A DNA stretch of 64,000 nt from Solimicrobium silvestre (GCF_002976435.1 NZ_PUGF01000002.1:248001-312000); one strand, 5' to 3'. Positions 1 through 8,891 are shown, counted from the first letter of the stretch. The notes: generated from the sequence alone by a model not told the origin. Numbers and translations are program-made.

Positions 1-303
1 GAACTTAGACCAACTTGCGAACATTGCAAAACAGCTTTACCACCTAACGCGACAACCGCCCGGATATGTACTTTTGAGTGCACATTTTGTGCGGACTGTG
101 TCGAAAATGTTTTAAATAACGTCTGTCCGAACTGCGGTGGTGGATTTGAAAAGCGCCCAGTCAGGCCTTCTGTAAACTGGAAAAATGATAATTACTTGGG
201 GCGTTATCCCGCTAAGGATGAAATTAAATACAAGCCAGTAGATCAGGTAGCGCATTCTGAATTTTCAAGTGCAATTAAAGATATTCCACCAGAAGCAAGG
301 TAG
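1..303 (+). CDS. DUF1272 domain protein, 3' part (5' end outside window)
   Basis: The frame is open from the first base to TAG at 301-303, giving 100 residues with no start in the window. The N-terminal half is cysteine rich (CEHC, then CTFECTFCADC, then CPNCGG followed by KRPVRP), the pattern of the short DUF1272 family, which looks like a compact zinc-binding fold. The family has no established function. Only the first one or two residues are probably missing, because family members usually begin a few residues before the ELRP motif seen here. The tail after KRPVRP is longer than I recall for the family. No partner gene is evident; the next gene starts about 100 bp downstream on the same strand. 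Confidence 0.75.
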   Translation, partial: ELRPTCEHCKTALPPNATTARICTFECTFCADCVENVLNNVCPNCGGGFEKRPVRPSVNWKNDNYLGRYPAKDEIKYKPVDQVAHSEFSSAIKDIPPEAR

Positions 304-410
304 TAGGAATGACTGCCTGAAAGTGGCCCATTTCAACAACTGAAAAATGAGAAATATTCTATTTTGATTGCTGAACGAGTTTTGAAATCCATGAAAGTTA
401 AAAAACTAAA

Positions 411-1337
411 ATGAAACCGGCAAATATTGTTCGCCTACTTCTTCTCGGTGGCATGTGGGGCATGAGTTTTATATTTATGCGCATCGCTTCACCAGCATTC
501 GGCCCCATTCTTACTGCGTTTGGGCGTGTTTCTTTTGGTGGGTTAGTCCTCATAGCGCTGCTCTTACTTAATAATTTGTCGCTGGATTGGCGGCGGAATG
601 CCCGGTTTTATCTCGTAATTGGATTAGTTAACACGGCGGTGCCTTTCAGTTTGTTTTCCTGGGCTGCGCTATCTATACCCTCAGCCTATATGGCGATAAT
701 TAACGCCATGGCACCCTTGTTTGCGGCTCTTTTTGGTGCTGTTTTATTGAGTGAATCTTTATCTGCCGTGCGAATTTTCGGCTTCGTACTTGGCGTAATA
801 GGGGTGGCAATATTAGTTGGCATCGGACCAGCACACGTTAATTTTGAGACATTGTCTGGCATAGCTGCCAGTGTGATTGCTGCAATTTGTTATGGTTATG
901 CCGCTATTTACATAAGACAGGTTGCTGTAAAGGCGCCACCGCTCGCTGTGGCTGCCGGCAGTCAAATTGCAGCGTCATTGTTTCTTTTTCCGATTGCATT
1001 GATCGTGACATGGGTGCATCCGCCTTCTTGGCCGACAACGTTATACCTTACCGTTCGGTCAGTTGGTGCAATTGTTTTGCTTGGGGTTATTTGTACCGGC
1101 ATTGCTTATGCTCTTTATTTTCGACTCATCGCAGACGAAGGTGCCAGTCGAGCAGTAACCGTCGCTTTTTTGATACCAATAGCAGCGACTATTTGGGCTT
1201 CTCTGTTTCTGAACGAACGCATAACCATCGGAACACTTTGTGGAATGGGCTTAGTCATCATCGCAATTGGACTGGTTCTTGGATTAGTGCGAATGCCGCA
1301 TCGGCAATGGATATCCAAAGAGCAAAAAAATAATTGA
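411..1337 (+). CDS. EamA/DMT-family transporter
   Basis: This 308-residue protein is almost entirely hydrophobic and resolves into about ten membrane segments, the standard layout of drug/metabolite transporters built from two EamA units. The first unit starts with GGMWGMSFIFMRIA, and the second starts near residue 150 with a glycine/alanine-rich helix. Such proteins in the inner membrane export or take up small metabolites; the substrate cannot be read from the sequence. The ATG at 411 follows an A-rich stretch with no strong ribosome site. The gene stands alone, with the CPBP protease about 80 bp downstream. Confidence 0.8.
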   Translation: MKPANIVRLLLLGGMWGMSFIFMRIASPAFGPILTAFGRVSFGGLVLIALLLLNNLSLDWRRNARFYLVIGLVNTAVPFSLFSWAALSIPSAYMAIINAMAPLFAALFGAVLLSESLSAVRIFGFVLGVIGVAILVGIGPAHVNFETLSGIAASVIAAICYGYAAIYIRQVAVKAPPLAVAAGSQIAASLFLFPIALIVTWVHPPSWPTTLYLTVRSVGAIVLLGVICTGIAYALYFRLIADEGASRAVTVAFLIPIAATIWASLFLNERITIGTLCGMGLVIIAIGLVLGLVRMPHRQWISKEQKNN

Positions 1338-1417
1338 GAAGAAAAGCTGACCGCTGCATTTGACCTTCGATTTAAGTATTAAGACAATCCCTGATAAATA
1401 CAAAAGGAAATTCTTTG

Positions 1418-2335
1418 ATGAGCGTACTAAGCGATGCCCGCAAGGCAAAGGTACGAAATATATTCATTGGCCCAGACGGATTGCGCGCCGGCTGGAGCGT
1501 TTTGCTGTTTATAGTAATTTATGCCTCTATTGGTGCAGCTACGGCGCTAATATTGAACTTGATAGTTCAAATGATGCATTTACCGAAAACATCCCAAAAT
1601 ATCGCGACACTGAAAGACACTTACATCGGTCAATCAATATTGGTTGCACTGGTAGTAATCGCAACAGCAGTTATGGCGCGTATTGAGAAAAAGTCGTTTG
1701 GCTCATACGGGCTGGGAGGGCAACGCGGCGTTCCGAATTTTTTTATTGGCGTGGTAGCCGGGTTCATTTGCCTTTCAATACTAGTCGGATTGCTATATGT
1801 CAGTGGACACTTGGTTTTTGACGGTATTGCGTTGCAAGGTATATCGATTTTTAGTTACGCCTCACTCTGGTTTGGCGATTTTATGCTGGTGGCAATTAAC
1901 GAAGAAATGATGATCCGCGGATACCTGCAGAATGCATTGTTTCGTGGAATCGGTCCTTGGCCATCTATCCTCGTGCTCTCACTTCTATTTACAGCCATGC
2001 ACATGGGTAATTCCGGTGAAAATATTATTGGTCTGATTGGCGTTTTTGTTGCTGGTATATTCTTTTGCCTACTACGCTGGCTGAGTGGATCTTTGTGGCT
2101 AGGAATCGGTTTCCACGGGGCTTGGAACTGGTCACAATCCTATCTGTATGGCGCCCCTGATAGTGGCGTCACTGCCCAGGGGCATCTGATGATTACGCAC
2201 GCCGTTGGTGATATTAAAATGAGCGGAGGCACTGCTGGGCCGGAAGGGAGCTTATTTGCAAATCCCGTAGTGTTCATTGGCATGATGGTCCTGCTGTGGA
2301 TTATCCGTCGGACCAAATCGCCGACAATCCGATAA
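1418..2335 (+). CDS. CPBP-family intramembrane metalloprotease
   Basis: A 305-residue membrane protein with about seven or eight hydrophobic segments. It carries the CPBP (Abi/CAAX-protease-like) motifs in order: NEEMMIRGYLQNALF with the paired glutamates and arginine, a histidine in TAMHMGNSG, and GFHGAWNW. These residues form the metal-dependent active site in the membrane in this family. Physiological substrates are unknown for most bacterial members; some process peptides or are linked to bacteriocin immunity. I chose the ATG at 1418 because AAAGGAAA sits at 1403-1410; the TTG just upstream is too close to that site. The 3' end is followed by a MITE-like repeat. Confidence 0.8.
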   Translation: MSVLSDARKAKVRNIFIGPDGLRAGWSVLLFIVIYASIGAATALILNLIVQMMHLPKTSQNIATLKDTYIGQSILVALVVIATAVMARIEKKSFGSYGLGGQRGVPNFFIGVVAGFICLSILVGLLYVSGHLVFDGIALQGISIFSYASLWFGDFMLVAINEEMMIRGYLQNALFRGIGPWPSILVLSLLFTAMHMGNSGENIIGLIGVFVAGIFFCLLRWLSGSLWLGIGFHGAWNWSQSYLYGAPDSGVTAQGHLMITHAVGDIKMSGGTAGPEGSLFANPVVFIGMMVLLWIIRRTKSPTIR

Positions 2336-2394
2336 GTCAATACATGTTCCCTACAAATATAGTCGCAAACTAAAATCACTTATCTGACAGTTGA

Positions 2395-2551
2395 GTGCCG
2401 AGACTGTGTAAAACAAAAAACTTCCAACTTTTTCTGAAACTTCGTGGCTAGAGAGATCATTCCCTACGTCGAAAAAATTGAATAGAGTTTGCTTTAAGAG
2501 GTCGATTTTTTCGGATGTAAATTAATTTGAATTTTTACGCAGTCTCTGCCC
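2395..2551. repeat. MITE-like element, copy 1
   Basis: About 150 bp bounded by imperfect terminal inverted repeats: GAGACTGTGTAAAAC at 2400-2414 and, read on the other strand, GAGACTGCGTAAAAAT ending at 2531. It has no coding capacity. A second copy in the same orientation lies at 14712-14871, with the same interior landmarks (CTTCCAACTTTTTCTGAAA-like left part, GTCGAAAAAATTGAATAGAG-like centre). The copies also share about 50 bp of weaker similarity beyond the right end. The ends look like those of an IS element, which suggests a non-autonomous derivative; the parent family is not shown. Confidence 0.6.
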
Positions 2552-2600
2552 GTCACCTGTCGAGACCCTACAAAGCGGGCGTTCAGATTGAAATGGTTAT

Positions 2601-3071
2601 CTAATGACATCCCGACGCATCTGCCATGTTCTTGGCATAGTTGTATTGCTGATCGACGGGCCCGCTGAGTCGGTTGACATTGCGTATTCCTGCACTGGTC
2701 GGACTCCCGATACCCGGCGCTATCAGCTCTTTGCGCTGTGCCTCGGCATCTGCGACAGCCTTATTGAGTTTTTCGCAATCTGGTGGGTGTGCTTCTGGGG
2801 CGTCATTGCGGCTTGTTGTTGGACTGGCAGATTTGTCCCACGCGGATTTCTTGTCCTTGTCGGCGCGATTTTTGGCCTCATTGATGGCTTGCGCACTTGG
2901 CCCGCTGTCGATATGCATCAGCTTTCCGCCAGTTTTGCACGGGTCGGACTGGAATGTGACGCTACCGTTTTCTGTGCATTTATAGACCTGTGCGCTACAC
3001 AGCATGGGTGACAATAGCAGCAAAGCTGCACCTAAGAATTGCGAAAATCGGTGAAATGGATTCTGGTTCAT
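2601..3071 (-). CDS. DUF4124 domain-containing secreted protein
   Basis: A 156-residue protein with a signal peptide (hydrophobic LGAALLLLSPMLCSAQ, cleavage likely after CSA) followed directly by VYKCTENGSVTFQSDPC, the hallmark of the DUF4124 family, in which two cysteines and aromatic residues form a small periplasmic or cell-envelope domain. The middle is charged and alanine rich and probably flexible. The C-terminus has another cysteine (DASGCH). DUF4124 proteins are abundant in beta- and gammaproteobacteria and have no agreed function. It stands alone between a MITE-like repeat and the malonate regulator, and no operon partner is evident. Confidence 0.8.
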   Translation of the reverse strand: MNQNPFHRFSQFLGAALLLLSPMLCSAQVYKCTENGSVTFQSDPCKTGGKLMHIDSGPSAQAINEAKNRADKDKKSAWDKSASPTTSRNDAPEAHPPDCEKLNKAVADAEAQRKELIAPGIGSPTSAGIRNVNRLSGPVDQQYNYAKNMADASGCH

Positions 3072-3160
3072 AGATGTGTATTCGTAAGCGATAATCTGTG
3101 CGGAATGATAAATCCATATTCGATGTTTTGCAAATCAGACCGCAACGAAATGACGGCAAA

Positions 3161-4102
3161 TTATAAAAAGCCATCCTTGTTTCCACCCATGCCATAAAGC
3201 CGACATTCTGCCGCCAGCGCCAATAAATTCGGATCGCGTTCCCTGGCTTTCGACAACAACAAGGTAATTCTCTGCTGTGCGCCAAACTTGAATTCCAATG
3301 GAATCAATTCAATATGGCTACTAAAATTCGCCACCCGTCCAGGCAATAGACTATAGCCAATTCCTCCACTGACCAGATTGATCAGTGAAAAAATGTCCTG
3401 AACCCGCATGCTGATGTCGGGAGCAAAGCCAGCCTTTTCGAAGCAATACCAAAAGTCCTGTGAAGTAACAAAGCCCTCAGTCAGCGTGACGAATTTTTCT
3501 GATTTCAGATCAGTCAGATCAATTTTTTCCTGCCCACTAAATTTCGAGCGTAATGGCGCAGCCAAAAAAATGTCGTCATCGAAAAGAGGAATTGAGATCA
3601 GTGTTGAATTTGGTTGATCAGGAAGACCTTCCTTGGTGTGGACGCCAATGACAATAGCATCCAGTTTCCCCGCATTGAGCTGATCTATCAAATCGCGATT
3701 GGAACCAAGCGTCAAGTCAATATCCAATGCAGGTTTGCGCAGCTTCAATCCAACCATTAACTTGGGAATACAGCGCAATGTCAGCGAGTACAGCGATCCA
3801 ATTTTTAACCGCTTGGCGTTGAATCCGGCCGCATCGCGTACTTTTTGAATACCCTCCTCGCAATCATCTAACGTGCGTTGCGCGTACTCGGCGAACGTGT
3901 AGGCGGACTGAAGCGGAATCAGACTTCGTCCGTCACGTTTAAAAAGTGGACATCGCATGGCTTCTTCAAGTGAGTGCAAAGCGCGATGCACACTTACTGT
4001 GCTGATGTCCAATAACTCGGACACGCGAGCCATATTGTTCAGTTTCATAAAAGCCAAGAAAATTTCCAGCTTTTTGAAGCTGATTGCTTCGTCAATCGTC
4101 AT
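3161..4102 (-). CDS. mdcR: LysR-family regulator of malonate utilisation
   Basis: A 313-residue LysR-type regulator. The N-terminal winged helix-turn-helix is visible in the first 65 residues (FLAFMKLNNMARVSELLDIS then VSVHRALHSLEEA), and the rest is the two-lobe effector-binding domain. The gene is divergent from mdcA, the classic arrangement for a LysR activator of the adjacent operon, so it most likely activates mdcABCDE-madLM-GH in response to malonate. I chose the ATG at 4102 over an upstream start because AGGGGAG sits at the right distance before it. The malonate ligand is inferred from context. It probably represses its own transcription from the shared intergenic region. Confidence 0.8.
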   Translation of the reverse strand: MTIDEAISFKKLEIFLAFMKLNNMARVSELLDISTVSVHRALHSLEEAMRCPLFKRDGRSLIPLQSAYTFAEYAQRTLDDCEEGIQKVRDAAGFNAKRLKIGSLYSLTLRCIPKLMVGLKLRKPALDIDLTLGSNRDLIDQLNAGKLDAIVIGVHTKEGLPDQPNSTLISIPLFDDDIFLAAPLRSKFSGQEKIDLTDLKSEKFVTLTEGFVTSQDFWYCFEKAGFAPDISMRVQDIFSLINLVSGGIGYSLLPGRVANFSSHIELIPLEFKFGAQQRITLLLSKARERDPNLLALAAECRLYGMGGNKDGFL

Positions 4103-4143
4103 TACAAGCTCCCCTAAATATGCCAACCTACTCATGGCGCTAT

Positions 4144-4172
4144 GTTACGCCAATCATTACTCTACGCGTAAC
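4144..4172. promoter_or_regulatory. Candidate MdcR operator between mdcR and mdcA
   Basis: The inverted repeat GTTACGC (4144-4150) and GCGTAAC (4166-4172), separated by 15 bases, sits in the 165-bp divergent intergenic region 40 bp upstream of mdcR. LysR regulators bind imperfect palindromes of the T-N11-A kind near their own promoter and activate the divergent operon, so this is the best visible operator candidate. I did not find a clear sigma-70 promoter for mdcA, consistent with activator dependence. Confidence 0.45.
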
Positions 4173-4267
4173 GAAATTACCTTTTGCGTGATTGACGTGC
4201 TACGTGCATGTTCTTATTCTGTCTTCGGATTCAGTCATCTTTACAGCATCGCATTCTGGGGGAAATG

Positions 4268-5941
4268 ATGGGAAATATTGCGCAAACAACAAGGCCGCTT
4301 AGCCCGCAATGGAGTAAAAGGCGTGCTGAAAAGCTTCGTAGAATAAGCCTGGCTGCACATCTTGCAGACGGTCCTGTCCTGAAAACGGAAGACATCGTCG
4401 CTGCATTGTCTGTCCTGATATCTTCGAATGATCGAGTGGTATTGGAAGGGAACAATCAGAAGCAGGCAGATTTTTTATCGCGCGCTCTGGTGCAGGTCGA
4501 TCCGGGCAAGATCAATAATTTACATTTAATTATGCCCAGCGTCAGTCGCACAGAACATCTTGACCTGTTCGAGCGCGGCATTGCCTCGAAGTTGGATTTT
4601 GCTTATGCCGGCGCTCAAAGTCTGCGCATCGCCCAGTTTTTGCAGGACGGCATTTTGGAAATCGGCGCGATTCATACTTATGTAGAACTGTATGCGCGAC
4701 TGTATGTGGATCTCACGCCGAATGTTGTGCTGGTGGCCGGATTCAAGGCGGACCGACAAGGCAATCTATACACTGGCTCCAGCACCGAAGACACGCCGGC
4801 TTTAGTTGAAGCAGCGGCATTTCGTGATGGGATAGTGATCGCGCAGGTAAACGAAATTGTCGACGACCCGGCAGACTTGCCTCGGGTCGATATTCCTGGA
4901 TCGTGGATTGATTTCGTGGTGCAGGCCGACAAACCATTCTTTCTCGAACCCTTATTTACGCGTGATCCGCGCTTGATCAAGCCGGTGCATGTGCTGATGG
5001 CGATGATGGCAATTCGTGGCATCTATGAAAAACATCAGGTGCAATCTCTTAATCACGGCATTGGATTTAACACTGCGGCGATCGAATTGATTCTGCCAAC
5101 TTATGGCGAACAATTGGGCCTAAAAGGCAAAATCTGTAAAAACTGGACGTTGAATCCGCATCCTACGTTGATCCCGGCAATCGAATCTGGCTGGGTAGAA
5201 AGTGTGCATTGTTTCGGTGGCGAACTGGGCATGGAGAAATACGTTGCGGCGCGTCCCGATGTATTTTTTACTGGGCGCGATGGATCGATGCGTTCTAATC
5301 GTGCTTATTGCCAGCTCGCCGGACAATACGCTGTGGATTTATTTATCGGCTCGACGCTGCAAATGGATGGGCTGGCGAATTCCTCAACCGTGACACACGG
5401 CCGTTTAACTGGCTTTGGCGGCGCACCAAATATGGGACACAACCCTGGAGGTAGGCGGCATGCGAGCCCGGCTTGGTTGGACCTGATCGAAACCGAAGAT
5501 CCCATGGCAAGAGGGAAAAAGCTTGTCGTGCAAATGGTGGAAACATTTCAAAACGGTGCGCAACCTACTATCGTCGAAACGCTTGATGCGGTACAGGTTG
5601 GCAAGGAATCAGGCATGCCTATTGCGCCGGTAATGATTTATGGTGACGACGTAACGCATGTGCTCACTGAAGAAGGCATCGCTTATTTATACAAGGCGCG
5701 CTCGCTGGAAGAACGCAAAGCGATGGTGGCAGCGGTCGCCGGAGTCACGCCAATCGGGCTGCGTCACGATCCAACTACAACGGCAAAATTACGCCAAGAC
5801 GGCCTGATCGCATTCCCGCAAGATATGGGTGTTAATCGTCATGAGGCAACGCGTTCACTGTTGGCCGCAAAAAGCGTGGCAGAGCTGGTTACCTGGTCAG
5901 ACGGATTGTATGAACCTCCAGTCAAATTCAGGAGTTGGTAA
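4268..5941 (+). CDS. mdcA: Malonate decarboxylase alpha subunit (malonate:ACP transferase)
   Basis: A 557-residue CoA-transferase-like protein, the usual size for MdcA. It exchanges acetyl for malonyl on the acyl-carrier subunit MdcC, so that malonyl-S-ACP can be decarboxylated and the acetyl group released as acetate. Conserved family segments include ARPDVFFTGRDGSMRSNRAY, GSTLQMDGLANSSTVTHGRL and GFGGAPNMGHNPGGRRHASP. Two ATG codons are adjacent (4265 and 4268); GGGGGAA at 4258-4264 fits the second better. The stop codon TAA overlaps the mdcB ATG by one base, so the two are translationally coupled. It is the first gene of the nine-gene malonate operon. Confidence 0.93.
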   Translation: MGNIAQTTRPLSPQWSKRRAEKLRRISLAAHLADGPVLKTEDIVAALSVLISSNDRVVLEGNNQKQADFLSRALVQVDPGKINNLHLIMPSVSRTEHLDLFERGIASKLDFAYAGAQSLRIAQFLQDGILEIGAIHTYVELYARLYVDLTPNVVLVAGFKADRQGNLYTGSSTEDTPALVEAAAFRDGIVIAQVNEIVDDPADLPRVDIPGSWIDFVVQADKPFFLEPLFTRDPRLIKPVHVLMAMMAIRGIYEKHQVQSLNHGIGFNTAAIELILPTYGEQLGLKGKICKNWTLNPHPTLIPAIESGWVESVHCFGGELGMEKYVAARPDVFFTGRDGSMRSNRAYCQLAGQYAVDLFIGSTLQMDGLANSSTVTHGRLTGFGGAPNMGHNPGGRRHASPAWLDLIETEDPMARGKKLVVQMVETFQNGAQPTIVETLDAVQVGKESGMPIAPVMIYGDDVTHVLTEEGIAYLYKARSLEERKAMVAAVAGVTPIGLRHDPTTTAKLRQDGLIAFPQDMGVNRHEATRSLLAAKSVAELVTWSDGLYEPPVKFRSW

Positions 5942-6852
5942 TGGTCGAAATCTATCAGGTAATTGAGAGTAATGCGTTAGCTGAAAAACTGGCCGATATG
6001 GTGATTGCAGCTCTGATCGATGAAGCCACACTGACACCAAAACCCGGTTTAGTGGATATGCGAAGTCGTGGTGCGCATTACGACATGAGCTGGAGTCTTA
6101 TGTGCGATTCAGCCTTGGCACTTCGCCCTACATTTTACGCAATGGCAGACGCAGGCATGCAGCGCTACCCACAGCGTCAATTGCGCGAAATCATTGGTGC
6201 TCTTGGTCGAGCCGGTGAAGTGCGCATGATGGAAGTAAGCAACGGCGTAAACACCCATCGCGGTGCAATATGGGCACTGGGCCTGCTAGTCACCGCAGCG
6301 GCTCAAAATCTATCTGCGTTGAGCGTCAACGCCATTACCGAATGCGCGGCGCGGCTGGCACAAATCGACGATCAATTTGCGCCGAAATTCACTGGTAACA
6401 AAGGGGAACAGGCTTGTTTTAGGTATCAGGTTGGCGGTGCGCGAGCACAGGCGCAAACTGGCTTTCCATTCGTAGTCGACCACGCGCTGCCAACCCTGCA
6501 TCGGTCACGCAAGCAAGGTGACAAAGAAACTTGCGCGCAGCTGAACGCGTTGCTTTCCATCATGGCGGTGCTGGACGATACCTGCATATTGTCGCGCGGT
6601 GGCACCAGCGCGCTGACTTCTGTTCAAATCGGCGCAAGGAAAGTGTTGGAATTGGGTGGAGTCACGACCGCGCCCGGAAAAGCAGCATTGCATAACCTGG
6701 AGGCAGACATGTTGCGTCGACACGTATCACCTGGCGGCTCGGCTGATATGTTAGCTGCCGCACTGTTCGTTGACAATCTGACGAAACAGCCCAAATGGTT
6801 GAGCAGCAAATTTGTCGATTCAGATAATCAGATTCAAACTATTGGATGGTAA
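5941..6852 (+). CDS. mdcB: Triphosphoribosyl-dephospho-CoA synthase
   Basis: A 303-residue CitG/MdcB-family enzyme. It joins ATP and 3'-dephospho-CoA to make 2'-(5''-triphosphoribosyl)-3'-dephospho-CoA, the precursor of the prosthetic group of MdcC. Diagnostic stretches are EATLTPKPGLVDMRSRGAH near residue 30, GVNTHRGAIWALGLL near residue 100, and DDTCILSRGGTSAL near residue 215. The ATG at 5941 shares its first base with the mdcA stop and is preceded by AGGAG at 5930-5934. In other bacteria mdcB is placed variably in the cluster; here it is second, between mdcA and mdcC. Confidence 0.92.
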   Translation: MVEIYQVIESNALAEKLADMVIAALIDEATLTPKPGLVDMRSRGAHYDMSWSLMCDSALALRPTFYAMADAGMQRYPQRQLREIIGALGRAGEVRMMEVSNGVNTHRGAIWALGLLVTAAAQNLSALSVNAITECAARLAQIDDQFAPKFTGNKGEQACFRYQVGGARAQAQTGFPFVVDHALPTLHRSRKQGDKETCAQLNALLSIMAVLDDTCILSRGGTSALTSVQIGARKVLELGGVTTAPGKAALHNLEADMLRRHVSPGGSADMLAAALFVDNLTKQPKWLSSKFVDSDNQIQTIGW

Positions 6853-6857
6853 AGAAA

Positions 6858-7169
6858 ATGGAAAAACTAAATTTCGAATTTGATGCATCAACGGATGGAC
6901 AGACAATTCAGTCACAAGTCATGGTCGGCGTAGTTGGGTCCGGTGATCTGGAAGTGTTAATCGAACCGGATGTCGCATTGATCCGAATTCAGGTCACTAC
7001 CAGCGTGGATGGCATGAGATCCGTCTGGGGAGCATTGATGCATCGTTTGTTTAGTTCTGGCAATTTACCAGCCATGAGCATTGAGTTGAATGATTTTGGT
7101 GCGACACCCGGCGTGGTTCGCCTGCGTATCGAGCAGGCTTTGGAAGAACTTGGGCTAACACACTATTAA
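6858..7169 (+). CDS. mdcC: Malonate decarboxylase acyl-carrier subunit (delta)
   Basis: A 103-residue acyl carrier protein specific to malonate decarboxylase. The serine in VGVVGSGDLEVL near residue 30 matches the serine that carries the phosphoribosyl-dephospho-CoA arm in characterised MdcC; this replaces the phosphopantetheine of ordinary ACPs. The C-terminal ELNDFGATPGVVRLRIEQA is the family signature. I chose the ATG at 6858, giving MEKLNFEF as in relatives. An ATG at 6846 in the same frame would overlap the mdcB stop and add four residues; neither start has a strong ribosome site. MdcC docks successively with MdcH, MdcA and the MdcDE decarboxylase. Confidence 0.9.
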   Translation: MEKLNFEFDASTDGQTIQSQVMVGVVGSGDLEVLIEPDVALIRIQVTTSVDGMRSVWGALMHRLFSSGNLPAMSIELNDFGATPGVVRLRIEQALEELGLTHY

Positions 7170-7189
7170 GCATAAAGGACGCACGCTAT

Positions 7190-8053
7190 ATGGATACCCA
7201 TCATTCAATTGATATCGATACATTACTAAAGCAGAAAAGCTTTATCGAGCTAACCGCGCGAGATCGTGCCAGGGCACTCTTAGATCAAGGAAGCATGCGC
7301 GAATTGATCGGTCCGTTTGATCGAGTTAAATCACCGTGGTTGGAGCAACAGGGTGTGGTGACACAATCTGACGATGGCGTGATTGTCGCCAAAGGGACAT
7401 TCAATTTACAGCCATGCGTCTTGCTGGCTATTGAAGGTGCGTTCCAGGGTGGCAGCCTGGGTGAAGTTGGTGGCGCTAAAATTGCAGGTGCGTTGGAACT
7501 GGCCGCAAACGACAATCGTAACGGGATACCTACCGTTGCAATAATTTTGTTTGAAACGGGCGGCGTTCGGTTGCAGGAAGCGAATCTCGGATTGGCGGCC
7601 ATTGCCGAAATTCACTCTGCGATTGTCGACCTGCGCAGTTATCAGCCCGTGATCGGAATTTCTGCAGGTACGGTCGGTTGCTTTGGCGGCATGTCGATTG
7701 CCGCGGCTTTGTGCAGCTATCTGATTGTCACGCGCGAAGCGCGGATTGGCTTGAACGGCCCTGGTGTCATTGAACAGGAAGCCGGGATTGCCGAATATGA
7801 TGCGCGCGACCGGCCATTTATCTGGAGTTTTACCGGAGGTCAGCAACGTGTCGACAGTCATCTGGCAGACAGTTTGGTCGAAGACGACGTTGCCGGGATT
7901 CGAGATAACGTAGGCAGGTTGTTAGCACTTGGCGTTCCCAAAGTACATCGCAGTCAGCAGATCGCACATTTTATCCGGGCGCTTGATTTGGTTGATGCAC
8001 AAACACAGGCAACGCCAGAGATGGCACGGCAAATTTACGCAAGTGGAGGATAA
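7190..8053 (+). CDS. mdcD: Malonate decarboxylase beta subunit
   Basis: A 287-residue crotonase-fold subunit of the biotin-independent malonyl-S-ACP decarboxylase. With MdcE it removes CO2 from malonyl-S-MdcC, giving acetyl-S-MdcC. The fold is recognisable from EGAFQGGSLGEVGGAKIAGALELA (residues 80-105) and the oxyanion-type loop GISAGTVGCFGGMSIAAAL near residue 160, as in the carboxyltransferase beta family. The ATG at 7190 follows AAAGGA at 7174-7179. It ends one base before the mdcE start, indicating coupled translation of the two halves of the catalytic heterodimer. Confidence 0.92.
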   Translation: MDTHHSIDIDTLLKQKSFIELTARDRARALLDQGSMRELIGPFDRVKSPWLEQQGVVTQSDDGVIVAKGTFNLQPCVLLAIEGAFQGGSLGEVGGAKIAGALELAANDNRNGIPTVAIILFETGGVRLQEANLGLAAIAEIHSAIVDLRSYQPVIGISAGTVGCFGGMSIAAALCSYLIVTREARIGLNGPGVIEQEAGIAEYDARDRPFIWSFTGGQQRVDSHLADSLVEDDVAGIRDNVGRLLALGVPKVHRSQQIAHFIRALDLVDAQTQATPEMARQIYASGG

Positions 8054-8054
8054 G

Positions 8055-8891
8055 ATGAACAGTAAATCCGAAGCACTATCCAAGCGCGGTGCAACATGGT
8101 TTGGACACTTGGCAGCAAATGCTAATTTTCATTCAGGCTACCCACCTTCCATACTGGTTGCGGACGCAGATCTTGATGGTCAAAGCGCGCGCTATATCGC
8201 CGTGATTCCAGACCCAAACAATCGCTTCGCCAGGGCTCGTAGCGGTGAGGTGGGGCTGCTGGAAGGCTGGCATATTGCACGCGCGGTAGACGAAATCGTG
8301 AAACAGGATCAGATCAGCGCAAATAAAACGCCGATTGTGGCAATCGTCGATGTAGTCAGTCAGGCATACGGACGTCGTGAAGAAGCTTATGGCATACATG
8401 TGGCGTTGGCCGCTGCCGCAGGGGCTTATGCGACAGCGAGATTGGCAGGGCATCCGGTGATTGCTCTTCTGGTTGGCAAAGCCATGTCGGGTGCGTTTCT
8501 GGCACATGGGTACCAGGCCAACCGTATTATCGCTATCAACGACCCAGAGGTTATGGTGCACGCGATGGGTAAAGAGTCTGCTGCAAAAATTACGATGCGA
8601 TCCGTCGAAGCGCTTGAGAGCCTTGCATCAACAATTCCACCGATGGCATATGACATTCAGAGTTTCGCGTCTCTCGGTCTACTATCAAAACTTGTTTCAC
8701 TCAACAATCCAGACCAGCCAGATACTGCGGACATTGAGCGTGTGCAAGAAAGTCTGCGTGACGCGTTGAAAAGCATTGTCAACGATAATAATAGTGATCT
8801 TTCCGGCCGACTCACAGCGCCAAATCGACAGGCTACGCGCACTGTGCGGCGGTTACTGCAAGACCAGTGGGGTGTCCATTCAAATACCTAA
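8055..8891 (+). CDS. mdcE: Malonate decarboxylase gamma subunit
   Basis: A 278-residue partner of MdcD in the decarboxylase, again of the carboxyltransferase/crotonase fold. Visible landmarks are EGWHIARAVDEIV near residue 75, DVVSQAYGRREEAYGIH near residue 100, and LLVGKAMSGAFLAHGYQANRI near residue 140, which helps form the active site at the subunit interface. The start at 8055 (MNSKSEALSKR) follows GTGGAGGA at 8043-8050. A longer reading frame exists upstream but only overlaps mdcD in another frame. A 105-bp gap separates it from madL, the longest inside the operon, and could hold an internal promoter. Confidence 0.92.
   Translation: MNSKSEALSKRGATWFGHLAANANFHSGYPPSILVADADLDGQSARYIAVIPDPNNRFARARSGEVGLLEGWHIARAVDEIVKQDQISANKTPIVAIVDVVSQAYGRREEAYGIHVALAAAAGAYATARLAGHPVIALLVGKAMSGAFLAHGYQANRIIAINDPEVMVHAMGKESAAKITMRSVEALESLASTIPPMAYDIQSFASLGLLSKLVSLNNPDQPDTADIERVQESLRDALKSIVNDNNSDLSGRLTAPNRQATRTVRRLLQDQWGVHSNT

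Noticed and set aside
887-1333. Long plus-strand reading frame inside the EamA transporter gene
   Set aside because: It lies fully within the transporter in another frame, has arginine/histidine-rich random composition, and no ribosome site.
2604-3011. Plus-strand frames opposite the DUF4124 gene
   Set aside because: The minus-strand gene has a signal peptide and family motif; the plus-strand frames are its shadow.
7406-7861. Minus-strand frame of 151 codons opposite mdcD
   Set aside because: mdcD is a certain gene with full family motifs; the opposite frame shows no motif.
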